Under the pieces are notes generated by a model. The model ran no database searches. It worked only from the letters and a program-made list of their open reading frames with translations, and was not told where the DNA came from. Made by a program: the position numbers and the translations under genes. A stretch of 64,000 nucleotides of DNA from Strix aluco (Eukaryota > Chordata > Aves > Strigiformes > Strigidae), in the NCBI RefSeq assembly GCF_031877795.1, contig NC_133939.1:5127698-5191697 (forward strand), given 5' to 3'. This document shows, one piece after another, positions 48,147 through 59,791 of the stretch. Positions within the stretch are counted from its first letter, which is position 1. Every line of letters starts with the position of its first letter.

Positions 48147-51100
48147 ATTGTGCTTTGAGCAAAACTGTTTGACCAGCTCCAGAGTTTGGCAATTTCTGTG
48201 GATTACCTTGTTGTGAGAAGGAACCGTGTAAAGCTGCTGTCTTCTCATGCTGCAGAAGAGACTGTATGACAGTATGGAAAACATCAGTATTTTTAAAGTT
48301 TTACTGCCTTTTTCTTTTTGCTTCACCTTCCTGGACTGTCCTAGCTGCCCAGCTCCTTGACAGAAAGCAGCGGTGTGCATGCATCTTCCTGCACTCTACT
48401 CTGTGAGTAGATGTGGGAGACATTAATTTTGCAGTTCTAGTGCCAGATCATCATTTCTGTCAGCATGAGCACTGCTTGCATTCGTGCTGAAATTCACCAT
48501 TGCTGCTAGGGCTTTTTAAAAATTACTTATATTTATACTTACTACTTGTTGCAAAGGGAGGGCCTGGCCCTATTTACTTGCAGGTTTTGCTGACTTCAGT
48601 GAAAATTACAGATGCCCTGGCAGCACTGTTTTACACTGAGTGATTGTCTAGCTGCTTTTTTTTTTTTTCCCTGGTAATTTTTTCTAGTCTGATATGAGGC
48701 TGTGTGCAACAGGAAACAAATGGTGCTATGCGAGCAGTTAGAAAGCAGGCCAGCAGCTGTGACTCACTGTATCAACTGACACTGAAGCTGTAGGTTACCA
48801 CTGTACTTGCAGCACTGGCTCCCAGAAGGTAAGAGAGCTGATAAATACTGTGTATAGGGTTTCCTGCTGAAACCCTCCCTTGTCAGCACACTTCTAGAAA
48901 CACATTTTGGGGGAAACATCTAGATTTGTACTCTGCGCATGGCTTGGCTAAATATGCCAGAAAGACCAAAATCCTCTGTCTCGGGACAAGCAAGACATGC
49001 AATGAGTGCTGCCTGTTCACATCAGTCGGTCAGCAGGATTGTCCCTGCCTCTAGGCAGAATTTGTCCTGGCTTCTGTTTATGAGTCCTCCAGGGTGGGGC
49101 TCAGCGTAAACGTTTCATCCGGCGCGCTAACCTGCTCTCGCAGCTCAGACGTACGGCTGCCCATCCTGCCAGCATGATCTGATAAGAGCATGAGTTTAGG
49201 TCAGTTCCTGTATTCCTGGTGTCACTGCTGTTGTCACCAATGTCAGAGGCGGTGTCTGGCTGTGGCACACGCAGTACCAAGTCCTTTGTGAGCCCTCTGC
49301 AAAGAGATGCAAAGTCGTTCTCTTTGATACTGCACTGTAATCCCCATTTGCTGTGCTGCTCTGACACGTGGGGCCAAGAGATTTTTTGTAGTAAGGATTT
49401 TGTGATTTGCCTGTGATTTTGCTGATCTATCTGTATCTGATTGAAACCCTTCTACTAGGAGATTGCCCTTGAGCTGGTTTCAGTGGGAGATAATGCAAAG
49501 CAAAATCCTTTGGGTGACGCTCACCCATTCACAACGTTGCAGCCGTTTACAGCTTCTGTCAGACAGCTGTGTAAGGATTCTGTACTTGCTCAAATTGATG
49601 TCAAAACCTCATGGTCTTCAGTGAGGACAGGGCAGGCACAGACCTGCCCAAAATATCCGTTGCAGGCTGCATGGAGACTGTAAGTCATCCATGGTCTGCT
49701 TGCAGCCGAGAGGCATTGGGCACTGTTGACCTCCCTCTGTGTTGAAAGGCAGGAGGAGACCAAGTGTCCCCCAGGGAGGATGCTCGGTGGGCTGGGACAC
49801 ACCGTCTGGACAGCCACCCCCTCCAGGTGGGCCTACGCCGGTGGGCAGGGGTGCGTGTATTTGGGCTGGTGTGCTGCCAAGGGGAGAGGTGTGCCAGCAC
49901 CACACTGTGCGTGCAGCGTCCCTGGAAGTTACAGGGGGACAGTCGGCACCTGAGTTGCTGCAGGGGAGGGGAAGAGGCAGCAGTGTTGCATGAAGGACAG
50001 AGGGGCGCAGGGGGCTTGGAGGGACTATGTCAGTAGGAAGCAGAGAGGGGGTCACCAAGGGAAAGGGAAAGAGCCAGGAGGTGCAGCCCACTCTTAAGGT
50101 AAAAATGAGTGGTCCCAGCAAAGCTTTGGGGTTGGGGACCCCACTGAAGAGTCAAGGTCTCATTGGTGTGCACAGCTGCAGAGCCTCTATGGGAAGGTGA
50201 GATTTTGTGCATAACATTTCAAGAAAAGTTAATGCCAAGAATGGCATTGATTTCACCCGAGTTACTACCACAGAAAACTTGCTGAGCTTGTGGCACTCTG
50301 TTGGCACTGAAGAGCTGAGGTATAATTAGAGTGATTACTTCTCTTGGATAGAAACATGGGACAAGTGTCAACCAGATAATATTTAAGAGCAATGTCTTGA
50401 AACATGGTTAGGGAAACACATTTCTGGTTTGCCCAGATACATGATTTCATTCTGTTAATCTTCATTTTATTACTGAAAATGGTAGATAATCCAATTTGAA
50501 TATTTTTCAATATGATTCAGTGTTGGTTTAAATCAGTTTGTAAAACTCTACAGTCTTTACATATAGAACTGAAAATAATTTGCAGTCAGGACTTAGCGCG
50601 TTCTGTGTACTTCATGTTTCTGCAAACTATCCAAATCTGTTTATACAAGGAAAATGTTTTTTCCGCTCTTGCATCTGAGGTAGGAATAAACGTAATGCAT
50701 TTCACAGGTTTTGAAAAGCTGAAAGAAGCAGCATGTAGTAAGAGAACTAGGTATTTCCTGAAACATGCACATTCTGGCTACTGAATCTCTCAGTATACAA
50801 AATTCTTCATACAAACAAACCATATCCAGCTTTTGTCTACTTTGAACCCTTCCAGAATGTTTCCAGTTTCCTGAAAATACAAAAAAAAAAAAAAATCGTC
50901 AGAGAAGATGGCTTAAATCAGGTTAAATGGATATTACTATTTTGTTTTTAAAGCTTCAAAAAATGAAATCAGATATTTGGAAGCTAATGCATGCCATGAA
51001 GTGAAATCCCTTTTCCTTTTTTTTGGATATGCTTTCAGATAAAATTTCACTCCAAGGAGTGAAATGCCAAATAATGTAATGGATTTCTCTTACAGTTTGC

Positions 51101-52331
51101 CCTCCAATAAACGTGTTGTATTATAAAGCCTTCATCATGCTTAAACAATTGAAAATTGCAAATGGGCAATCCTCACTTGAATGTACAAAAGCAACTTCCA
51201 GGCATTGCAAAATACTTTAAGATTCAGAAGATAAAGATTAGGGCTGTTAAACAGTAACCAGTTTAACAATTATTGGTTTAGAAGAATAGTTGTTTCACAG
51301 TATTGTCCTTTCTAAAAGGCTTTGACCACCCACAACCACATACCTAGCAGCTCTTTCCTACCCCGCTGGATCTTTCAGTTCCCGCTAGGAGAGCTCGAGT
51401 GCACAAACAGTCAAGTTCACTCTTGGCACAAAAGTGGGGCAGAGACCTTGGCTGGGGGACAGGAACAAGCAGCTGGGATGTGGTGGGAGCCTTAGCCTCC
51501 AACGGCACAGAAACTTTCTCCAGCAGCAAATATACTTTAGGAGGTTCTTGCTCTCCCCTCACCTCCCTGCAGACATTTCCATCCCAAATCAACCGTTTCT
51601 GTGGGCACATTTTAAAGGAAGGGGTAGTAACCTCTGCTCACGGACTGAGAACTTTAAGAAGGGTGGGTTTTTTTTTTAAATAGACTTTTCAAATTATCTA
51701 CAGTCTGTGCTTGAGAGGCCAAATGTATAATCCTAATTGAGATGAGCACCTCGGGGACACACACCTCAACATCTCCAGGACTAGCAAAATGAAAATTTTC
51801 CTGAAATTCTAAACCTTTTCTGGCAGATGAGGAAAAATAATTGAAAATTTAATCAACATTATCAACAAGAAAATATTCTCATTTTTTTAGTAATTTGATG
51901 GATGTTAGATTTGATATTATCAGTCACATAGCATTTAAACCATTTGATTGTCTTATCCTTTTTATATTTTATATTTCCAAAGACTTCTGATGAAGCTTCA
52001 TAACTGAATTTAAAGTATTCGGGGAGACAACAGATTATTTCCCTTTCAGCTGTGTGGCAATGAAGCACTATGTTTTATTGCTTCTGTGCTAAGAGGCACG
52101 ATGGGTCACTCATTTTCAGGCAAGTCTTGAGTTGTTTTCTCAAAGAAAGAGAAGCTAATATATTGTTGGTGCTATATGAGGCTTTTTGTCGTGATCATTT
52201 AAGATAGGAGTGAGTCTTGGAAAACATTGCTATTGAATTTGTTTACAATGAGTCTTATGGCAGATATTGCCATCTGTACAGAATTGTTTCTGCACTTGTT
52301 ACTGACAGGGTGATGCCCTTTTTTCTTTAGA

Positions 52332-52362
52332 GATGTATCTTGATTAGCTGATGAGATACATC
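52332..52362. repeat. Short perfect hairpin
   Basis: GATGTATCT (52332-52340) and AGATACATC (52354-52362) are perfect 9-bp inverted repeats around a 13-nt loop. The stem is too short to suggest a microRNA precursor. Confidence 0.8.
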
Positions 52363-55300
52363 ATTGCAGGCTGCGTCCCCCAAGCAGAGATGTAACTGCT
52401 CCAACAGGTCACAAGTCATATTGAGGCTGCAGTTAGATCTTGCTCACTCGATCTGCTCTGCAGCCTTAGGCAATGGGACCAACAGACCCTAGATGTGCTG
52501 CAGCTCATTGCTGATATAAATATAAAATGTAAAGATACGATCACCTTTAAATAACAACGTGTTCCATTTCAAGTATTTGTTCTGGTTGCACTTGTTTTAG
52601 GTAACAAGGTCTGCTCCACCAATACTTTTCAAATTTATCTTTTGGTGGTTGAAGCTATTTCATGAAGCTTTCAAAGAAATTTAGAATCCTTTAGTCTTCA
52701 AATTGCTGCATAAATGCAGAGCATGCAGGACTTGATTTCAAGTGACAAAATGGATTAGGGAAATGAAACAGACTTTAGCAAAGATAGCTCACATTCAGCC
52801 ATTTCAGAGTCCCTCTGAGAGAACGAAGTCACAACACAGCTTTTGGTTGTTCCCAGGTCTTTGCCCCGCTGTCTGACTTCTTTTGTCTTCAATTCATAAC
52901 TTCTGACAGAGTTTTCCATCTTGCTTTTCCTCTGAAAGTCTAAGTTGGTTCCCTTCTGTTCCACCCCAGGGATCTAAAGCTCTCCTTTTCCAGTATTTTA
53001 AAAGACACCACCCAGTACGCCTGGGTTCAGCAAACCCCATGGGCAAAGCATAGCAAAGCTCTCTATGGGCTGGCATTGCTCTGTGTTAGCAGGCTGTTAA
53101 TCCTGAATTAAAAATTGCAGATAACTCTGTATTAGACTTCATTCTCCAAAACTTGACAGGGATGTAGTGACCTGTATTGTTTAAAAGTCTTAGTATAAAG
53201 TATTATTTGTGGTCAAACATGGTAGAACCCACATGCAGCAACACAGTAGAGTCCACATGCAGCAAGCACTGGTTGGTCACAGAGGCACTAGGTAGCCTTT
53301 CCAGAAGTTTATCTTTACTGTATGCCACATCCCTGTACGTGCAAAACCAGAAACCTTGGGTTGGCTCCAATTTTAAGGGGCAAAGTTTAACAAAAAATTT
53401 GTAACACCACATCCGCTATTTTTATTCCAGAGGTGCGGTTCAGGGGAGGACATAAAAGGAGAGGGTTTGAAGGATTTTTTTTGTTTGGTTTTGTTTTGTG
53501 GTTAGTTTTGTTAAATGACAGTGCTTCTTCAGGCTGGATTCTCTCTATCTGTTCCATTAGCAGGTATGGCTCAGTGCTTACTTCTGATTGAGTTACGATT
53601 TGTCTTACTCATGTAATAAGTGAATGAAATAAGGGACAATCCCTTGAAAGAAAGGACAAGTGGTCACCCTTAGTGTCACAAAAATAGAAAACAGTTGCTG
53701 TAGCTTAAAGTCTGAGAAATTTTGCAGGCTGAAGGCAGGAAATTGTAACACTAAGGTGTTCACCCTTATCTAGAGTGCAGTGCTTTTTAGAGCAAAAAAG
53801 CAAAAAGATTGCTTTTTAATTATGCAATCCTAGAAAGTTATGCAGTATAATGTGGTGAATGCAGCTGTTTTAGATGCACTTTCTGCCTGCACTGCTTTGC
53901 TTCAGCAGTGTATCTTCAATAAGTATAACTTCTTTAATCTTACATTTTCTCTTTTCCACGGGATATTTTATGTAATTCATGCAAATTTAGTGCTTGGTGT
54001 CTGTTGAAACTGGGATTCATTCAGCACAGAAGACAATAGGGAAAGCAGCTGATTATGGATCCTCCACTGTCTGCGCAGGTTAGAGGAAACCCCCAGAAAT
54101 GTAGTGTAGGAGTGATCTGAACTGAGGGTCCTGCCCTGCTGTGCGGGCAGAACTAGTGTAGGCACGCCTTCACCTGTCTCAGGGAAAAGTTCTTTGTCTT
54201 AGGACTTCAAACCCCACACGCTATTGCCTGGGGTTGTATTTATTGCCTTCTATGGAGGGAAAAGCTGAAGGGCGCTTGGGAATTTCCACCGAGAAGCAAG
54301 TATCAGTGACCTGCAATAGTTTCCCCAGCTCAGTTACTGTCAGCAGTGAGTGCTTACAAAGTCAGAACGATGACCTCCACAAACTGCCTTCAGAAATGAT
54401 GACTATGTTACATTTGCTGCCTTGGTTGCCTTGATAGCTCTTGAGGACCTGTGTTTTCAAGCTTGTCTTGGTAATCACTTGAGCTAGATACCTTATGAAG
54501 AAATGAAAATGGAAATTTTCATTTGACTTCAAGTGCTGAAGCTTTTCAGTAGAAAACCAAAAAGCACAAGGCTTGTGATAAAATTACAGAAGTTGGTAGA
54601 AGTAGCGTACTCTAAAACTTTATCTTATATTCTACCCACACATTACAGAAGTGCTAAAAAAATTGCATCAGATCCCCATGGATCTGCAGTCCTTGCTCAT
54701 TCATCACCAACTCATCTGACTTGCTCCCTGTAGCTAAATTTAATACTAGTCCCTCATGTTCTGTCATGGAACTGTACTGTTGTTTGCCTGTTGTTGATGT
54801 AAATCTTATTTGTTATAACACAAAGAAATGCTGAAAGGGTGGTTGCTCAGGGGGTTTCTCTTGGTGCTGTGAGTTGGATCATAACATGCCTTGTTGCTAA
54901 AAGCTTTTTTTGATAGCTAGAATTTGAGTGTTTTATTTGGTGCAAGGAACTACCTCAAGTACAGGGTGATGATGCTTCCTGCAGTTGCTTGGTGTTCTTA
55001 CTAGCTTGTATCTATTAGTTAGGTATTTGGCAGTTAACATACTTTTTGTGAGAACTGTGGAGTGCCGGAGCACAGTGAAACGGGGTCCTTAAGTAGGATC
55101 TGAGTGCATTATTTTTATGACCTATGCCTTTATTTTGTGGAAGAATGCTGGTTCAGAAGACTCCTGTAGGTCCTTTACCTTCCAGAACTTCTAATATGTT
55201 TTTTCTTTAGGATGTAGAATTTTAACAAGGAACTTGAGATGAAAATCTGGCAGCCAGCTATACTCTACCGAAAACTCCTTTCAATCTTCCTTCACTTCAA

Positions 55301-58300
55301 CAGACTCTTTTAATTTGCAAGTGTCCCTGTTCTGCCATGGGAGCACTTCCTACCTGTGAACATGACCAATCTTCGGGCTGCCAGAACAAAGCCTGAGTGG
55401 GATCATGTAAAGGAAAACTCTTGCAGGGGCAGAAGAGATCAGAAATGACAGATATGACAGTCAGGATCTTTTTAAGATTAACTCAGACTGGGCTCACATT
55501 CTGCTCGTAGAACGTGTTAAGCATTTGAAACTGAGCATGAGCAAAATGCATTGTGCTTCCCACGTCTTTTCCATGACATTGTGAATAGGAAGAAGTGAGG
55601 TGGCCATTTTGGCCAAGATTGGATCAGGAGGGAGTTTAATTTTTTAGTTTTTAATCTAGATTTGCACTGTACCAGACAACTTGGAAGTGAAGTCATGATG
55701 TGCCCTCCTGCCCAGTTAGCAACGGAGGCAAGAATGCGTAATTGCACCTGTTTGACTTGTTTCCAGCTAGCAGCAATAGGATTCATATTACATATTTCAT
55801 GCACATATTGCAAGCAAGCAAGTAAGTAGGTGCTGAACTTTAACAAATGTTCTGTGCACACTAGTGTGAAAGAGAGTGAAAATCATTTAGCATTCCTCTT
55901 TTTTTTATATGTATAATAAGAAAGGAGTTGTGATGCAGTGCCAGTAATTTGTATACAGTGTCTCCTACGTCACTATTATGCTTAAAGAAAGGGAGCTTGT
56001 GGTAGAGGCAGTATGTAATGGTATCCTTCAGTTGCATTTGAGGAACAGAGGGAACTTTGGAGAATTGACAACACAGTAATTTTCTTTATTTTTTCCTCTT
56101 AGTTGTTTTTCTTTGGATGTCTGATTTTCAGCCAGAAACACAAGCTAGAAGTGATACATACTTAGTTGTTCAATTGCAATTCCTTGTTTCCTTCCATGAA
56201 TAATCTCTTTCAGAAATTCTGAAGCCCTCTTTCCCAGAACATTCTGATTTCCTTGATTTTTAACCCAGTCTTAAATGTAAAACGCCACTGTAGTAAAAGT
56301 GACATGAATAAGCAGACTTGAGCATCAGGACCAAACTGTATTCAGAATGAGGCAAGAAAGCCTTCCTCTTCTCCCGTATCAGAGGAGACAGGGACTATTC
56401 ACCTTACATTCTCTCCAACATAACTAATGACTGCGCTTACACTGTGCCATTCTCCCAAAAATTCATATGACTTTTTCCAGGTGAGGAGACACTGCTCTGG
56501 CCACCCACCAGCATGTTCTGCCCAGGTTCCCTGGATTCTTCTCCTTGCGTCTTCTCTCTTGCTCAGTTCCCCTGACGGAGACCCTCTCACTGAGCTTTAC
56601 CCAACATCTGAACTCCCCTGCCAGCTCACAGAGTCCCACCACTTATTTAAGTCCATTCCTTTACCTACCCTCCCTGCCACAGGATCCCCCATTTCCTCAG
56701 CCACGCACTTGCTCCCCGCCCTTCGTACTGGTAGTCAGCCCCATTTCTTCCCAGCCCTGGTGTTGCATTCAAAATAGAGTATGTTTCTGGGTGGCTTGTA
56801 TTTTGGGAAGTAGCTGTTTCTCCCAGCTGTGATTCCTGTCTATGATCCCATTCCTGTGAAATGCTCCTGAAATTTCTTAGCACAAAATTTGATCTAAAAA
56901 TAAGAAATGTTTTCTAACAAAACAAAACTGAAACACAACCAGGTTGCTTTAAAATGCTTCAAAAAATAATTTATCAGGAATTTCTTATGTCTTAGGTTCA
57001 GCTCTTTGGTGAATTATAAAAGCTTGCCTACATGAGAGCCAAAAGTAAATTTAAAAATGCCACCTAGACTTCCTAGCTAACAGACAGTCTTGAAGACAAC
57101 TTTTTTCCAAACCAGGAAGCCTAAGAAATTTTTTTTTTCAAATCTAAAAGGGAAAAAGTTCCTGCCAGCCTTTCACACCAAAGTAGAAGTGACCTGATTT
57201 TCAGCTTCCATTTAAGCTGGTGGGTATTGCAAGAATTTTATAACTCTGAAAACTTATTGACTGTTACTGAAATGCCTATATATGGGTTTAAATACCTGTT
57301 TTAAGGCACTCTGGTTGGTGTTAGGTTATAAAAGATTGGCCTTAAGCAATATAACCAGATGACCAGTTTCCTAGTTCCTCCTTGTGCCTTGGCTCAGGAA
57401 AGGAAAACACTTCCTCTTCCTTCTGAGGCCCCAGACTTCCTGTGCCATCTATTTATACAATTGTTGTAATGAACCCCAAGTTAACCACTTCCTTGCCTGG
57501 CTTAGTGTTGGCTTTACAACTTTTAAATCTCTTTTCACTTTATGTCTTTGTATTCCACTTGTAACTTCTCTTAAAGGTGTGTTCAGAGCTGCTTCTTAGC
57601 AAACCTGTATTTGGAGTATCTTTATCAAGGTGTTCTGTTGGCCAGATGGCATTGCTTGGAGATAATGAAGAAGAGGAGTCTTAAGTTGGGCCCTGTTGGG
57701 CTTTTTACACCACATACAGAGGAAGATTAGATGAGATCAGCCATACAAAAATCTGTTGAAAAATGTAGGTGGATGAATTTGGAAAGGGGATCACAAGATT
57801 TAACCAAAGTCCAGCGATTAAAGGCTTTACTAATACCTGTTTTCATGAAATGAAGAACTCGGAAGCCTATTCAGCACGAAGGCAGAAACAAGTTGTAGCT
57901 AGTTGCGTTAAACCATTGTGTGGTTAGTGTACAGAAGATAGAAGGGAAATTGATAACTGGAAGGATCTGCAGAATTGAGGGCAGTTTCTGAAGGACAGGA
58001 GACACCAAGACATCCTGTGGGAAAGGAGGCTTCCAGCCAAAAGGGCTGGAGTCAGAAGGACATGTGGAAGATCTGAGAGTCTGTGGTTTGGGATGCAGCT
58101 GAAATGGCCAGGCTGGTCATGACAAGCACGGGTGTGTTCAGTTTTACCTGTCATCCTCAAGAATATAAGCAGGATCTGGACAAAGAGGCAGCAGGCAGAT
58201 TTGCAGAGGGCTTCTTACAGTTGCAGAATTAGGGGCAGCAGGAGGCCTTGTGAGGTCTCTGACCACAGTGTTTGCCCTGTTTTCAGGCTGAAGCAGGATG

Positions 58301-58674
58301 AGGTGCTTGCTAGCCACCTGTGAGCAATGCCTGGGTACTCTGCACTGTGATGTTTCCAGAGACGTGGACACACACTCTCCCTGTGTAGCCTGACTTCACT
58401 GCCTCTGCCTGGCAAGGTTCCCTGAGATCTAGTCTAAACCTCCTCTGCTGCAAAGCAAGCCAGCCACATCTGCTGTCCTTGGGGGACGTGCAGCTCAGCT
58501 GGTTGCCATCTTCTTTATAAGAGAATTTAAAGCTTGTAAGACTGCTGCTGTGATGTCTCCAGGCTGCCCCTTTGCCAGACCATACCAGTCCCTTTCTTCT
58601 GAGCTTTCCTTGTAAATCACATTTTCCAACTCTTCAGCTGTCCTTGTAAGTTTTCCTTGGGACTCTATGGTATT

Positions 58675-58895
58675 TTCACATGTTCCTTAAAAGTGGTGCC
58701 CCAGGCTGGACACAGCAGTCCAGCTAAGGCCTTACAGCACAAAGTACAGCAGAAGAGTTTTTTCCTGCATCTCATACGACACTCCCATTAACAGACCTCA
58801 GAAAGACAGGCTTTTTCTGATGCTGTTTCCCACCGTAAAATTGCTACGCAGTCTCTGATTCACTATTATCCAGATTCCTTTGTGCAATTCTGACG
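58675..58895. mobile_element. Old CR1-like LINE fragment
   Basis: The blocks GTGGTGCCCCAGGCTGGACACAGCAGTCCAGCTAAGGCC, CTCATACGACACTCCCATTAAC and CACTATTATCCAGATTCCTTT occur in the same order and spacing as the conserved 3' region of CR1/L3 LINEs, read on the complementary strand. The element is diverged, with no intact reading frame. It supports an amniote genome of the sauropsid type. The family call is from memory of the consensus and the ends are approximate. Confidence 0.65.
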
Positions 58896-59749
58896 TCTTA
58901 CGGGCCATTCCCTATATTGCATACGTTCACTAGGTGTTTCCTTTCTGTATGTTATGGCTATCATCAGCACAAAGCTGAGGTCCCGGTGGTGATGCTGGAG
59001 GAGTTGCTCATGGAAGGACAGCCTGCCCTCCACACCGCTCTGGCGTCCCGTGAGCTGTGAGAGCACGTTTCTGGGGATGTGGTGTGTTGCCATGGAGATG
59101 ACACTTGCCATCCACGTTTCTAATGACTTGAAACAATTCACTTCACAATTAAAACAAGATCTATCCTGTGATAACCCCGAGGAAATAGTTACTTACTAAA
59201 CTAAGTTGGGGGGGCGGGAAGTGGATTTCATTGTTGCGCTCTGCTCGGGTGGCTCCAGCTTGCTCTGTGCGGCCCCATCCTGCTCAGTTTTGTTTGCAGT
59301 GCCCCATTCTGTGTCTGCTCCCTGTCTCAAAAACCAGAGCAAGTTTGCATAAAGCTTAGGCTCCATTTTGCCTCACTCCTATCATCCAGCGTGGTTGTTT
59401 CGAGGACATTTATTCAGAGTGCACCATCAGTCCAGTTTTTGCTGATGAGCTCCACAACCAGATGCAGACCAACTCAATGCCAGCGTTTTACTATCCACCA
59501 CTGCTTTTCCTTCCTAACCTATAAATCTTTGCAACAAGTTCAAGTGTGAAGAGAGCATATGTCCCAGCTACGTGCTGCTTTCCTTGCTTGCTGGCAGCAA
59601 AAATTGTTTGACCAGCCTTCAGGTAGGTCATCTAGCAACCTGAGTGTTAGCTGCAACATTACTGAACCAGGTTTTCTGTGTTAAACTGATGCTACACAGG
59701 CATCCTCCCTGCAGTCCCCGGCACTGCTGGGCTGGGAACACCCTGCAGC

Positions 59750-59791
59750 CTGGGGGATGGTCCTATTGCCCTGGGGGATGGTCCTATTGCC
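59750..59791. repeat. 21-bp perfect tandem duplication
   Basis: CTGGGGGATGGTCCTATTGCC occurs twice in direct succession, starting at 59750 and 59771, without mismatches. This implies a very recent duplication or a polymorphic site. Confidence 0.9.

Noticed and set aside
49618-50121. 167-codon minus-strand open frame, Pro/Leu-rich
   Set aside because: It lies in a GC-rich pocket where all frames are unusually open, on both strands. The Pro/Leu/Ser bias is what such DNA gives by chance.
50671-50730. Plus-strand peptide ASEVGINVMHFTGFEKLKE, vaguely like the start of SHIP1 exon 3 (ASEG...FTKLDQL)
   Set aside because: There is no AG acceptor before it, the similarity is too weak and gapped, and it does not continue into the conserved EFYKKENMGLV region.
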